A DNA stretch of 64,000 nucleotides, from the NCBI GenBank assembly GCA_025642065.1, contig JAODUP010000045.1, positions 903,001 through 967,000 on the forward strand, written 5' to 3'. The notes beneath the pieces are model-generated. The model worked only from the letters and a program-made list of their open reading frames with translations, had not been told where the DNA came from and searched no databases. Both the position numbers and the translations under genes were made by a program. Position 1 is the stretch's first letter. Each line of letters begins with the position of its first letter. Positions 37,020-49,538 of this stretch are shown here, one piece after another. Origin of the DNA: Paralvinella palmiformis. Lineage: Eukaryota > Annelida > Polychaeta > Terebellida > Alvinellidae.

Positions 37020-38640
37020 TAAAAGGTAACAGTGATAAAATACTCTAAAAAAACTTTTGGTAGAACAGATTGATAAAGACACATAAATAATGGTGACTTG
37101 AAAAACTGATCGGATTCATAACCCAGAGAACCTATGGTTAATCCATACCTAAAATACATGAAGGTGATTACAACTGGGTGTTTTGGGTTGTAAAATTCAC
37201 TAGTTTGAATCCTACCCAAAATTTATGTTGAGAAGTGTTGAGAACTATTTGAAAATTCAGGGAATAATTTCCTGGCTGAAACTTTAGGTGCATTAATTCT
37301 TCATTACTGACAACTGATTATGTTAAATAGTATTACTACCACAATTAAATACTGAAGTAGGATATTAGATAATCTTTTATGATGTAAAAGGTAACCAGTT
37401 AGTTGATAACATAAGATAATTCTGGCTCAACTGTTCATCATTTCTCTACTGTGAGTTGTGAAGGAAACGGGTCATTCTGGCTTCACAACATCAAATACCT
37501 ACACACACACACACACTCACAGACACACACTTTCCAAGTATGATTATCATATTATAGTCTTTTTCAATTCTAAACTTGTTTAATGAAACTCATTTAAGTA
37601 TTGAACATTTTCATCAGTTTTAAAATTCTTGTTTAAAAATATGGAGCTATTGTTTCAATTAATATAATAAACCTTAATGATTTGTCTAAGCTGAGGATGT
37701 GGTTTCAAATGATAAAGTTCCTGGACTACTGCACAGAAAGCCAACTGGCTCAATCCGACTATACAGTTATCAGATCATGGCAGAGTGGTTTATGTAATGT
37801 AATGTCATCTGTGTTGTGCTTCTTTACGCCTCAAACTTTATTGCTGCCAAAATTCACCTAAAATATCAGTTTAGACATCACCATATACATACAGGTTTTA
37901 TGGTGATTATAATTTTTTAAACAATAATAAATAACTTAGGGAATGATATTCAGGATTCGCAGCACTTTATGAATAAATAGCGTCAAATAACTCTGAGAAA
38001 TGTTGTCATTATCATGATGTGGCTGAGAAGAGATAATTGCAGCAATCCAATTAAGATATTGGTGATAAAAAGGACAAGTTAGTGACAAAAAATGGTCTTC
38101 TATCTATCTATCTATATATGTGCATGAGTAGTACCATTTATATTACATGGATGTGGTAACCTAGCTATACACTGTCTTTGTACTAATTAACTTCTAGGAT
38201 ATTCTCGGTACATTGCTGTGTGGCTTTTTGGTACTATCAAAACTTTTGACTCAAAAGTGAACAAGACTCAGATAACAGCAGTCTCACTAGTATATATACT
38301 TTGGGATCAGATTGCTCAGATACAGTGGTGCTGTTTCACTCAGTACTTTTGATGGGTGAAACATGATCTTGTACAGTGATCTAAATGGTACATGAAGCCA
38401 CTGGAACAAAACTGACATTATATGTTCCCTCTTATGTAATTCAGAATAAGTCCTATATTTCTTGTTTGATAACAACAGGCCTTACAGTTACACATGGAAT
38501 TCATCTGCTTCTCCATTCCTAGAATATTACTCAATTACCTAATATAAGCATATGATACTGGAGAATTAAGAACATTTTAACCAATTAATTATTCTATGCC
38601 CAACCAGAGAAATAATATTAATACTACGAAGTGGTAGCAT
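37020..38640. other. Upstream intron or spacer of the pseudouridine gene
   Basis: AT-rich non-coding sequence with short CA and TATC repeats (37500-37530, 38100-38120). No exon is recognised. Confidence 0.4.
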
Positions 38641-38654
38641 ATCCGAGCATCGGA

Positions 38655-38931
38655 AACCTGTTCGCTGTTGCTAAAGGTCCGAGCACTCAATGTGCATGTG
38701 CTGGCTCCTGATAGCGCTGAACACTTAATGCTGGCTCCTGAATCTGTACACACCCCAGGCTGTCACTGTAGGGCACAGCCTCTTATAGGGGGTTTGTTAA
38801 TTTCATGCATGATGTACTTCAGGACATATGGTTGTCGCAGAGTGCTCGGATCTTTATATCCTTGTCCGAGCACCAGAAAAACCCACATTTGGCACACGAG
38901 TGCTCAGACCTTTAGCAGCAGCGAACAGGTT
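38655..38931. mobile_element. 277-bp inverted-repeat MITE
   Basis: Arms of 34 bp at 38655-38688 and 38898-38931 are inverted copies with two or three mismatches. They start AACCTGTTCGCTG and end near GAGCACTC. Inside and just outside, the word CCGAGCA (or its complement TGCTCGG) recurs at least four times. No coding capacity and no clear target-site duplication were seen. Confidence 0.75.
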
Positions 38932-39654
38932 ACGCAACAACTTCCTTTTAATACTAATATTATTAGTCTAATCAATAACTACGATTTAAAAGCTTGTACC
39001 TGTTTACTTGTATTTAAATCTGGATAGAAAATGTCCTCATAGTGACATAGAGCACAATTAATTATTACTAAAAATAATCAAGAAAATCAAGTAACAAAAA
39101 TTACAAATGTTATCAAAACACTTGAAACGATGACAGTTGACGGAGTTGTGAATTGACTTATTGAGTTGTCTTGTCATGAAAGTTTTGCCTTTTGAGGCTT
39201 TTGGTACCGTATTATAATTAGCCTAATTTGGCGTATAGTTAGATCTAGACTCTACAGAAGTTAATTAAATCTATAGTATAATAGTTCTATGGTTAAATGT
39301 ACCCTTTACTGGCTTTAGCAAACAAATATGCCATCAGTTCACATTTACTAATGCGGTTGACGCCTGCTGTGGACAGAAATATAAAATAACCTCTAGTGAC
39401 TAGTCCAGAGTTAAAGAATCATATAATTGGGTCAGAGAGCTTAAATATAAACAGGCTTTGATTGGGTGATAATACAAGTCATACATGGCCGCTACATCGA
39501 CCACTGAACAGCGAGTTCAATGACCATTCGAGTTATGTTCGATGACATAAAGGATATTCTAGAAGCCAGTTGATAGGTTCACGTGGTTCTGGTTGAGTAC
39601 GAGTTGAAACTCTTCACGAGTATAACTTTTCCCCGGGGTGGTTGTGCGCATGCA

Positions 39655-41420
39655 GCTTACTTAGTCCAAGATGTTGACTATCTGACCTCTGTCTTTATCA
39701 AGGTCAGAAATTATTGAGTTTGGGGTTTTGTTCCACACAGGTATTGTTCGTGGAAACAATGAGTTCTTAAAGGCCAGAGTTCGTGCTGCATACAGTTTAA
39801 ACTTATCATTATTAACTGACCTCGTCCTTGTGCTACCTCGTGTGATGTACTCCTCTAGTGGTATCGCCACCCTGCCGCCAACTATCTTGTTCATTAGATT
39901 GAATCGTGCTTTCTCCCGTCTGGATTCCAGTGATTCCCAGCCTAGTAACTAGTTTATTGATCATATCAGTCACACTAGCAGTACGTTTATAGTTGTTTGA
40001 AACCAATCTAGCACACTTCCGTTGGACCGTTTCAACTAATTGAGTGTCTTTGGCTAAATGTGGATCCCATACCACTGCGCCGTACTCGACCCGTGATGTG
40101 ATCAGTGTGCTCAGTGTGATCAGTATGCTAGTTCCCGACATCTACTTTAAGTTGCGTCGTAAAAAAACGATCATTCGGTTTGTCTTAGCTGTTGTTGCAA
40201 TATGTCGCTCCCATCTAAGGTCGTCTGATATTGTGATTCCCGGGTATTGAGTATCATGGACTTTAAAATGGATCCACATAGACTATAGAAGTGTTGAGGT
40301 GGCTTCTTGTTGTTAGCTATTGTCATGATAAAGCATTTCTGTGGGTTATATTTCATACCCCAGGTGTCAGCCCATTGGGAGAGGGCTGCAAGATCTTGAT
40401 CCAATAAGTATTGGTCCCTCGAGTCCATGATGGGTCTGTAAATAAGCCAATCATCGGCAAAGAGTCGTACCTGAGATTTGACGACAGATGGTAGGTCGTT
40501 TATGAAGAGTAAAACTAGCAGTGGACCTAGAACGGTCCCCTGGGGGAACGCCAGACGCCACGTATATGTTATCTGAATGCTCACCATTGACTACGACTCT
40601 CTGGTGGCGTGATGTGAGGAAGTTACTGATCCAGCTATGTAGGTCCCCATTAACCCCATAATGGGAGATTTTATGGAGTAGTTTGTCATGTGGGACAGTG
40701 TCGAAGGCTTTGCTTAGGTCTAAAATGGCGACATCGACTGCAATCTTCTTATCAAAATATGACATAAGGTCACGAAGAGTGATTATTAGCTGTGATTCAC
40801 ATGAGTGACGTTTTCTAAATCCATGCTGCATGTGTGTTAAGATGTTGTATTTATCCAAATGAGCATGTATATGGGAACATACTATATGCTCTAGGAGTTT
40901 GCAACAAACACATGTGAGCGAGACAGGTCTATAATTCACTGCCTTGTAGCGATCCCCCTTCTTGAAGATAGGCGTCACATTTGCATTGCGCCAGTCCTCC
41001 GGTAGAGTGTTGGTTTCAATCGATTGTTGGAATAGTATGGTAAGTACTGGTGCTAGCTGATTGGCCAGTTCTTTAAGTACTCTGTTGGGCAGTCCGTCCG
41101 GGCCAGAGGCTTTGTTTACCCTGAGCTAGTTTGTGCGTGCCATGCACGTCAATGGACAGCCGTGGTATATCCGGATATTGGTCACCTTCCAGGGCAGGGA
41201 TATTGGTGGTATTATCCCCTTTGGTAAACACTGACTCGAACTGTTCATTTAATATGCATGCCTTAGCTTGGCTACTAGTGTGGGGTGTGCCTTTGTCGAG
41301 GATGGGTGCTACGCCTACTGAATCTTGTCGTTTAGCCTTGACGTACTTCCAGAACGGTTTGTTGTCATTTGAGGACAATCCTTTCAGTAGGATGTCGTGG
41401 TCACGTCTAATTAAAAAAAT
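39655..41420 (-). mobile_element. Non-LTR retrotransposon (LINE), RT and 3' part
   Basis: On the minus strand from about 41420 to 39655, this encodes a reverse transcriptase. In order: NKPFWKYVKAKR, TPIFKKGDRYKAVNYRPVSL, HGFRKRHSCESQL, LDLSKAFDTVPHDKLL, GTVLGPLLVLLFINDLP, the catalytic LFADD at about 40450-40464, and a C-terminal YGAVVWDP / QRKCARLVSNNY / FKLYAARTLAFKNSLFPRTIPVWN block. The layout fits the Jockey/CR1 group of LINEs. A frameshift near 40545-40590 separates the palm halves, and other breaks lie around 40250, 39890 and 41100. It is 5'-truncated and lacks an endonuclease. Confidence 0.85.
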
Positions 41421-42277
41421 AATATGAAACTTTCACGCACACGGTAAACTAAATGAGACTAACGACTTTCAAGTGTATGAGTCACCCTTCAGACATAGCC
41501 CTGTTTGGGTTTTAACCCAGGTACTAGAGTTATATGGGCAGCGCACAATCAGTTAGATAGACCACCAGGACGTTGTGGTCTTAATCGAGACTTTGTTAAA
41601 AGATGTCATAACGTGTTCAATTACGGAGACTAATTTCTCTGATCAACTATTGAGATTACCATGGTGACAAGAAACTGGTGACTGTATGCCTACATGATTG
41701 CGTCAGGGCTTAATATTAATATATATATATATAATTAATTTTATTATTATACTCCATTCATATCAGTAATTAGATTAATTCTATTTATTAAATTATTGCC
41801 ATATTATAACTGATTACTTTACACACTTATACAACACCTTACAATACAAATAGAAATCCATATACTGATCAGCTGCTTACACTCATGTATTCCACTACAC
41901 TCACTCACTCATTTATTCGCTATTCATTCCCTCAAACAATGACCATGATTAATCGTCCCATATTTTTCAGCAGTCAAATTTAAAATACTTAAAAAGAAGA
42001 TTTCAGCAGTTGCAAGGGGTGTATGTTTGTGTGCGCGCACGTGCGTGTGTGTGTTTGTATGCAATAGCTGTTAAGTTATCAGTAACAAGATCTATATCAC
42101 ACTGGAAACTGGCCAACTCGTGTGTGTGCATGTGCATCGATTCACTCAATTATGGATTAGTATTCTTCTAAAAATACGGCGATCTACAGCTGTAACATAT
42201 ACATAGTCAATCTTGCTGGTCAGGCCCAGAAAGACTTGCTGAAGATCACATTGAAGAAGCAAAAATCAAACACGGAA
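40827..42277. repeat. Unit 1 of a 1.45-kb tandem duplication
   Basis: This segment reappears at 42281-43727 in the same orientation with a period of 1454 bases. It contains the 5' half of the LINE plus about 860 bases of flank with a SINE fragment and GT-rich repeats. The copies differ by about ten visible substitutions and a few small indels, so they are about 99% identical. Confidence 0.95.
41507..41592 (-). repeat. tRNA-derived SINE fragment, copy in unit 1
   Basis: On the minus strand, TGGTGGTCTATCTAACTGAT (A-box-like) is followed by CTGGGTTAAAACCC (B-box-like). The second copy lies in duplication unit 2 at about 42965-43050. Confidence 0.6.
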
Positions 42278-42280
42278 GAA

Positions 42281-43727
42281 TGCATGTGTGTTAAGATGTT
42301 GTATTTATCCAAATGAGCATGTATATGTGAACATACTATATGCTCTAGGAGTTTGCAACAAACACATGTGAGCGAGACAGGTCTATAATTCACTGCCTTG
42401 TAGCGATCCCCCTTCTTGAAGATAGGCGTCACATTTGCATTGCGCCAGTCCTCCGGTAGAGTGTTGGTTTCAATCGATTGTTGGAATAGTATGGTAAGTA
42501 CTGGTGCTAGCTGATTGGCCAGTTCTTTAAGTACTCTGTTGGGCAGTCCGTCCGGGCCAGAGGCTTTGTTTACCCTGAGCTAGTTTGTGCGTGCCATGCA
42601 CGTCAATGGACAGCCGTGGTATATCCGGATATTGGTCACCTTCCAGGGCAGGGATATTGGTGGTATTATCCCCTTTGGCAAACACTGACTCGAACTGTTC
42701 ATTTAATATGCATGCCTTAGCTTGGCTACTAGTGTGGGGTGTGCCTTTGTCGAGGATGGGTGCTACGCCTACTGAATCTTGTCGTTTAGCCTTGACCTAC
42801 TTCCAGAACGGTTTGTTGTCATTTGAGGACAATCCTTTCAGTAGGATGTCGTGGTCACGTCTAATTAAAAAAAATATGAAACTTTCACGCACACGGTAAA
42901 CTAAATGAGACTAACGACTTTCAAGTGTATGAGTCACCCTTCAGACATAGCCCTGTTTGGGTTTTAACCCAGGTACTAGAGTTATATGGGCAGCGCACAA
43001 TCAGTTAGATAGACCACCAGGACGTTGTGGTCTTAATCGAGACATTGTTAAAAGATGTCATAACGTGTTCAATTACGGAGACTAATTTCTCTGATCAACT
43101 ATTGAGATTACCATGGTGACAAGAAACTGGTGACTGTATGCCTACATGATTGCGTCAGGGCTTAATATTAAAATATATATATAATTAATTTTATTATTAT
43201 ACTCCATTCATATCAGTAATTAGATTAATTATATTTATTAAATTATTGCAATATTATAACTGATTACTTTACACACTTATACAACACCTTACAATACAAA
43301 TAGAAATCCATATACTGATCAGCTGCTTACACTCATGTATTCCACTACACTCACTCACTCATTTATTCGCTATTCATTCCCTCAAACAATGACCATGATT
43401 AATCGTCCCATATTTTTCAGCAGTCAAATTTAAAATACTTAAAAAGAAGATTTCAGCAGTTGCAAGGGGTGTATGTTTGTGTGCGCGCACGTGCGTGTGT
43501 GTGTTTGTATGCAATAGCTGTTAAGTTATCAGTAACAAGATCTATATCACACTGGAAACTGGCCAACTCGTGTGTGTGCATGTGCATCGATTCACTCAAT
43601 TATGAATTAGTATTCTTCTAAAAATACGGCGATCTACAGCTGTAACATATACATAGTCAATCTTGCTGGTCAGGCCCAGAAAGACTTGCTGAAGATCACA
43701 TTGAAGAAGCAAAAATCAAACACGGAA
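42281..43727. repeat. Unit 2 of the 1.45-kb tandem duplication
   Basis: Copy of 40827-42277. On the minus strand the LINE reading frame enters this unit as in unit 1 (TPIFKKGDRYKAVNYRPVSL) but runs out at the left junction, directly after LTHM. This shows that unit 2 is the truncated copy and the LINE in unit 1 is the intact-length one. The left junction is 42280/42281 (GGAAGAA then TGCATGTGTG). Confidence 0.95.
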
Positions 43728-43729
43728 AA

Positions 43730-44265
43730 AAAATTATGAGTTCCGGGGTCAGGAAATTAAGAAAGTAATAATAATTTTTTTTTAAACGCGAATCTCTACA
43801 TTAGCATAGACCATGGCAGTAATAAGCTCCATTTTCACATTTATATGTTCGTGTAAGAAAGTAAATTGTTATACTTGTCAAACATGGATTAAGAAACAGA
43901 AGAGAGAGAGGGGAGGTGGAAAGAGATATAAAAGTACTGCTCATCTTTTACAAGGTTCATATCGTAAGTGTGGAATTAAGTGTGGAACAGAACCACTCTA
44001 ATTATTGAACTTTTCTAATATGTTTGAGTGAGTGAGTGAATTTGTTGTCTAGCCTAGGCGTTATAGTAACAATTTGGACATATATATGTTTATTGTCTCC
44101 CCAGGTAATTAAGTTTCAATTGAGACACAATTAAGTATGACTTGGAAATGAAAATTAATGCATGTTATAAAGAAACAAACAAAAACGGCACATTTTGAGG
44201 GATATACGTTTATAATTGTCACTTACGTTGCAATTGTAGAGCAAGATCGTGGATAAATGAATCGC

Positions 44266-44308
<43 letters not shown>

Positions 44309-44640
44309 TACATATAGATTTTATAAACTTAGGCATTTTACACTTATAATATAGATGAACCAATAAAATGGCATGTAACAACTATAGACATACTACAGTT
44401 ACTGAGTTAGGCCACAGGTCACATCTTTTTGTCATAATCATTACTGGTCGATTTAAAATAAAATTATTTGATATAGGAGTTGCAGAGCTATTTGCAGACG
44501 ATACAAGCATTTTCAAGTGGGGAGGACCACTCCCACCTACAAGAATATTTAAGGGAATCTGTTCTGTGATACCATAAAGATAGCAACTTAAATGTAATAG
44601 AAAAAAAATTACTTTATGTACGCCGATAAATTCAAGCGCC
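43730..44640. other. Spacer, no gene recognised
   Basis: Two short plus-strand open frames (43813-44001, 44368-44577) have no recognised domain. A long (TA)n run lies at 44267-44304. Confidence 0.4.
44267..44304. repeat. (TA)n microsatellite
   Basis: Uninterrupted TA run of about 38 bp. Confidence 0.95.
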
Positions 44641-44649
44641 TTGTGAAAT

Positions 44650-44800
44650 ATACATATTTACGTGGCGCCATCTTTAAATCCTCGAACAGTCTACTAAACT
44701 CACCGGATGTCGAAACCCGGATGTGCATGACCACAGTGAGCGACTTTCCGTGTACATGCTGTATTTTGTTTTAGGATTAACAGGTAATTGGCATGTTATT
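44650..44800 (-). promoter_or_regulatory. Candidate promoter / 5' non-coding exon of the pseudouridine gene
   Basis: This is the least AT-rich patch for several kb. On the minus strand a good donor (CATCCG|GTGAGT) at 44704/44703 could end a first exon that starts near 44770. A YY1-like word (AAAGATGGCGCC, minus strand) lies at about 44665-44676. An ATG upstream of the donor would give only a short upstream frame that does not join the main one. This is inference from composition and splice signals. Confidence 0.35.
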
Positions 44801-45526
44801 ATCATTTGAAGTTCGAGGTAACATAAAGATTAATTATCCAAGCATTGTGAATAACACCTAACGGTGTACCTTAATGTGTATATAAAGCAGCGTTGGACGC
44901 CGAATTACCGTATTTTGTCCTATACCAATAGTGAATAGACGTGAATAGTAATACTCGCTGGTCTAGATCTATAGCTTTACCATCTAGACCGTCACCTACT
45001 GATCTAGATCTATCACATAGACTAGTCTAATTTAATTAGATTCTAGAACGAGGAAAGCCGGTGATGGCCACTTGGTTTATGTCGGTTAGAATATAATAAA
45101 AAAACACAACTGATGCTTAAACAAGCGATATGCAATTGGAGGGTTTACTATTGACTCAGTATTGAGTATTGTCTACAATCTAACAATGATGTATGTAGTA
45201 GATTTGATATGCTGTGACTATCTCAGTATGAGATCTGTGAGCTGCGCCTACACACACAGTCTAAAGGAGTAAAGCTGTACATGTTTGACTTAAGCATAGC
45301 CATAGGTGACATAATCATGCAACTCACTTGTTATCTGACAGTGTAATATCATATTTATAATGACATTTTACCAAACAGAAATTCATATAATGATATATTT
45401 ATGATGTGATATCTAATCTGGTGATGACATAATAGTATGCCATTAACTGATCAAATGATGTGTGAGTAGTATGCAGGGTTCCCACGGCCACACATCCTGG
45501 AAAATAACAAATTCATTTTCAAGATC

Positions 45527-45850
45527 GTCGAGCCGTAATAGCGCAGTTAGTTAGAGTGTAAGACTCGTAACTGAATGGTCGCAGGTTCAAATCTCCGGGA
45601 GCTGCAATGTTGTCATGTGGTGACTGGTTCACTCATCCATAAAATGAGTACCTGACAGGACGCGATGGCTATGTGTTTGAGTAACACTTTGCGCCTATAA
45701 TGGCAGCATGCATTGTATGCTCCTTGGGAGCTGAGATATGTGTTGGGTGGAAACAGGTCTGAGGCAGGGATAATAATACTGTACAGCACCTCAGAACAAG
45801 GTTACCTGGTTCTGGCGCTATATAAACATGCATTATTATTATTTATAAAT
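45527..45850 (+). repeat. tRNA-derived SINE, near full length
   Basis: The head has an A box (TAGCGCAGTTAGTTAGAG, about 45539-45556) and a B box (GGTTCAAATC, about 45584-45593). The body of about 230 bp contains GTAACACTTTGCGCC and a tail GGCGCTATATAAACATGCAT, then ATT repeats. The conserved tail before ATT repeats is typical of several widespread metazoan SINE families, including molluscan ones. The open frame at 45713-45916 lies inside it and is not a gene. Confidence 0.85.
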
Positions 45851-46854
45851 GTCCTTGAATTTTACGAAATCAGGGAATGTCCTGGAAAAATATTGCCTGT
45901 GAAAAAATCAACTTAGAGCAAAAAAGTCTATGAATAAATATTGTGCCTATACAAGAAAACTTCGACTATAAAGAAAAAGAGTACAAGTACATAGTGTTAA
46001 TAACCCATGTAAGTTAAAATTTAAATAAAAGTGGGTAGATCAGATAGCTAGAATGGGTAAGGAGGAGGCTGTACAATAAAAATGTCAATAATCAATCATA
46101 CATTGAATAAATATGATATGCCTTTTGCATATATCTTGATTTATTACCTTTAAATCTTGTATTAGGTATCCCAACTAAAAAATTTCAACTTGTATAATGA
46201 TATTAAAATTGAGCTCATAAGAAAGACTTAGTGCTGAAGTAAAAAAAAATACTTTAATTGAATCAAATCGGTCCAGTAGATTTTTTTACTGACCATTTGT
46301 AGTACTTATTTAAAAAAAATTAAACCACACATTTTTACGCTTAAATGAAAGCCATCTTTGAAGCCTCATATATATTAATTCCCTGGGAGTTACACTTCTA
46401 GAAAATATCATGATGTGTTCTCTATACTGCATTGTATTATTAAATGCTATATTATATACACCAGTTCATTACAAGCTTGACAAATCTAACGATAAAATTG
46501 GCACATTACCCAAAATTTATCTTTTAAAACCTTGCAAAATAGCACAAAGTGCCATGTTTCATACGCTATAATTATATGAGGATTATAAATATTGTCCATA
46601 TATTTATATTTTTGTTAGCCATTAATATATAGAATATGGTTATTTAATTTCACAACCCTTTGATCAATATTAAAGATTGTGCAGTTGTTTGAAAACAAAA
46701 CATGTGTAGTTTTCACAAATGTCCGAAGATTGTCAAACCATGAAAATACAAATGTGTAATAAATATGTTAATTTTCAGAATATCAGCCTGAACTTTTAAC
46801 ACAATGTACATACCATTAAGATACAAACAATAACAGAATGCTGACTTATAAAAA
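45851..46854. other. AT-rich spacer
   Basis: No gene or recognised repeat. This lies downstream of the minus-strand small gene. Confidence 0.4.
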
Positions 46855-46860
46855 TTTATT
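46855..46860 (-). terminator. Candidate polyadenylation signal for the small minus-strand gene
   Basis: AATAAA on the minus strand, about 395 bases beyond the stop codon at 47255. Confidence 0.4.
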
Positions 46861-47254
46861 TACACAAATTGTTACCAATGTCTGCTGAAAAGTTAAAAAG
46901 TATTCTAATGGATATAACAGCAAAAACCAATTCACTCAAAAATTCAGCAACATCATCTGTCCTCGGGCATCTATATAGTCTGTAACCTTGTTTAAAGACT
47001 GAATTGTTGCCACCTCTGAACTTGTCACTTTTAACACAGTGCCAATAAAAATCCATCCACATATTCATATGCAACCGATGAGCCCTGATTCGGGTCGATT
47101 ATTAAATGTAAAGGCATCTACTGTCTTGCATTTTTTTTCGATTTTGAAAGTTATCTGATTCAGTCAAAATTAGTTTTCTTTGTTTGGTTGAATTCTTGGT
47201 CCAAGTCAAAATCCATGACTGTACTAGATGTTGAATTTATAATCCAATGTGGGT

Positions 47255-48174
47255 TCAGCATAGGTAGTCCTGGGAACAGCAGCCTTGTTCGCCTTCAACC
47301 TTGTGACAGCTGTCCAACTCCAACTTCAGTTGTAACAGGTCAGCTGAAGCCATATCAAGTTGGCAGGGAATGGCATCCATAGCCATGAACACTGACCAGA
47401 TTAAGTCCAGTGTACCACCAACTGAAAAGCAATAATGAATTGTTCTTAAATCACATATCATATGTAACTGACATTTACTATCGAGTCTGACACACTGATT
47501 CAGTGTACTGTATGTCACTATGTCTATGACTATGTGTACTGTACAAGTGTATTTATCTCATATAAATGTTATCACCAATTACTATGTAATTACTTCAGTG
47601 TAAACCTTTTTAATTTAGATAAGTATATTATAACAAGCACGGAATGTATTTATAATACAGTGAGCTTTTAAATAAGGTGATGAATTTGTATGATTCACGC
47701 AGTCTGAATAAGCCAAATTGTATATATCAATGTATTATCGCCCAAAACAAGCAGTACTGAAAAGCTCTAAGACAAATGACAGGCGACCTACATTTGTTTT
47801 CGTCATATGCTTCATTAGTGATATTTATTAATACAATTTATGTATTATTCACAACATATGAATTATTGTATACGCTATTTTTTCTGTAGGTTATAGTATA
47901 TCGATAAACTAGGCAAAACATTATTTTAGTATATCAAGTCAGTTGCTAGGCCTGCCACATTATTGCTCAGTTTTAACTGTACGAAGTATTTCCACGGCAG
48001 ACTTCAAAGGCAAATATCTTCAAACCTGCATAATTATTACTATTTCAAACTACTCTAAAATAAAATAGTTTAAATGATAATAAAGTACATACCAGTTAGT
48101 GTCCGCAAAGCCAAGGTAAAGTTGTCGTTTAAATCATTATCTATAAGTGACAATAAATCCAGATCGCCGTTCAT
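47255..48174 (-). CDS. Small two-exon protein, 82 aa, function unknown
   Basis: Exon 1 is 48174-48093 and exon 2 is 47421-47255. The join is phase 1, with a GTATGT donor and a strong TTTGCTTTTCAG-type acceptor (minus strand). The ATG is the first in the exon and lies 14 bases inside the YY1-like site at 48188. The N-terminus is acidic and leucine-rich (MNGDLDLLSLIDNDLNDNF). A middle segment VGGTLDLIWSVFMAMDAIPC is hydrophobic but too polar to call a membrane helix with confidence. The C-terminal third has DMASADLLQLKLELD, which could form a helix, and four Cys including CC and a terminal Cys. I do not recognise the family. Composition and splice sites look like a real gene. It lies head to head with the USP36-like gene. 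Confidence 0.55.
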
Positions 48175-48260
48175 CCGAGTAGAACTCAAGATGGCGCGGG
48201 TGCGCATGAATGCGATTGACCATAATATATATCAAACTACTGTTTGTGTAACTTTATAAA
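48175..48260. promoter_or_regulatory. Candidate bidirectional promoter with YY1-like element
   Basis: AAGATGGCGCG at 48188-48198 matches the YY1-type element often found at animal transcription starts, in a local GC-rich patch. It lies between the minus-strand small gene (ATG at 48174) and the plus-strand USP36-like gene (coding start 49539, probably after a 5' UTR intron ending near 49494). A shared promoter is inferred. Confidence 0.4.
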
Positions 48261-49530
48261 GGATATATTTGTCTTTCAATGGTTATATGTGGCTTTTTTT
48301 ATTTGTTTCCAGAAATTTTTCTTGTCTTAACATTTCATTTCGTTTTTTGGGGAACTATTTCTTCTCACACCTAATAGCCACATATACCATTAGAAAGGTC
48401 AGGGAATGCTTATTCTAATGCGTATGAACACTATTATAGGAAGTAAATGGTCAGCTGCAAATACCGCTGTTTGTCAGGGGGGTGTAGCACCGGCCGCTGT
48501 GAGAACACTTCCAAAACGGACTTGTGCTCTTCGATAGGCACATTCGTTTACTGTTATGGCATTTATCAAATACACACTCAATCAAATAAACATGCATACT
48601 CATTGAAAGAGGAAAGAGTCAAGATTACAAAAATATAAACTATATATTCTGTTGGGATACCTACTTGTATACTCTGTCCTGGAAAATTTTAATTTTTTTC
48701 CTGGAAAATAATATTTCCTTGGCTGTGTGAACCATGCCTTCAATGCCAAAGCAAACTTGTGTTTATACTGTACAATTTTTGCAGTTCAGCCTTCAGAATA
48801 CTTACACAGGAAGACAACAGAAGTCATTACATCAAAGAGGTCACTAATTGCAATTCATTATAATCACAGAGAGAAGACAGTTCCCTCATGGCTGTGTGCG
48901 CCCAATTCAGTGATCTGATTGTTTCCAGAACCAAATCCTTTTGGTGACAAAATATTCAGATCAAAACATGAAATGATTTTAGAAAATTTTAATGCACTTG
49001 AAAAATCAACTACTTTGTGAAAGTATTTAAATACAAATACTTTTCATTATAGAATGCTCAAATAGAAATCCTTGGCAAGAAATATTTCAATACATTCAAA
49101 TACAAATGCATTTGACCCCATGTGCAAGTCAAAGGTAAATTCCCAATGGATATAGAAGAATCATACTGTAATTATTTAATTTTCCTGTCCCCTAGAACTC
49201 TGACTACATCTCCATTTATCTAAATGCGGTTGGACGTTTTGTGAATTTGTTTTGTATTTAGCATTTTAGGTCATCAAGACTCATGGTGTATTTATATTCT
49301 TTCATCTCCTATTGTTCTTATTTCTTACTTAGAATTTTCTGTTAAGTGAAACTGCTCAGAACTTTATATTAGTCATTATTTGTTATGGACCAGAATTTAA
49401 AAAATAATAATAAATAGCCAAAATTATGATTATTTATGTAATAATCTTTTTATCGTTAACTAATCATCGTTTAATTTCTTCAATTAGTTTTCTAGATCAC
49501 AGCTGTAATGCAGGTGATATCTGTTGGTAT
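48261..49530. other. 5' region / probable 5' UTR intron of the USP36-like gene
   Basis: No coding exon is seen. Around 49000-49120 a stretch of AATACAAATACTTTT-like words ends in TTTGACCCCATGTGCA, which resembles the terminal repeat of the hAT MITE at 31 kb and could be a decayed half of a related element. Confidence 0.35.
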
Positions 49531-49538
49531 TCACCACT

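Noticed and set aside
44368..44577. Plus-strand open frame containing LFADDTSIF, like a reverse-transcriptase catalytic motif
   Set aside because: Only nine residues match, and no other RT motif lies before or after it in any frame; this is probably chance or an untraceable remnant.
45713..45916. 67-codon plus-strand open frame
   Set aside because: It lies in the body and tail of a tRNA-derived SINE.
46856..47074. 72-codon minus-strand open frame downstream of the small 82-aa gene
   Set aside because: No recognisable domain; it lies in what looks like that gene's 3' UTR and has no clear acceptor joining it in frame.
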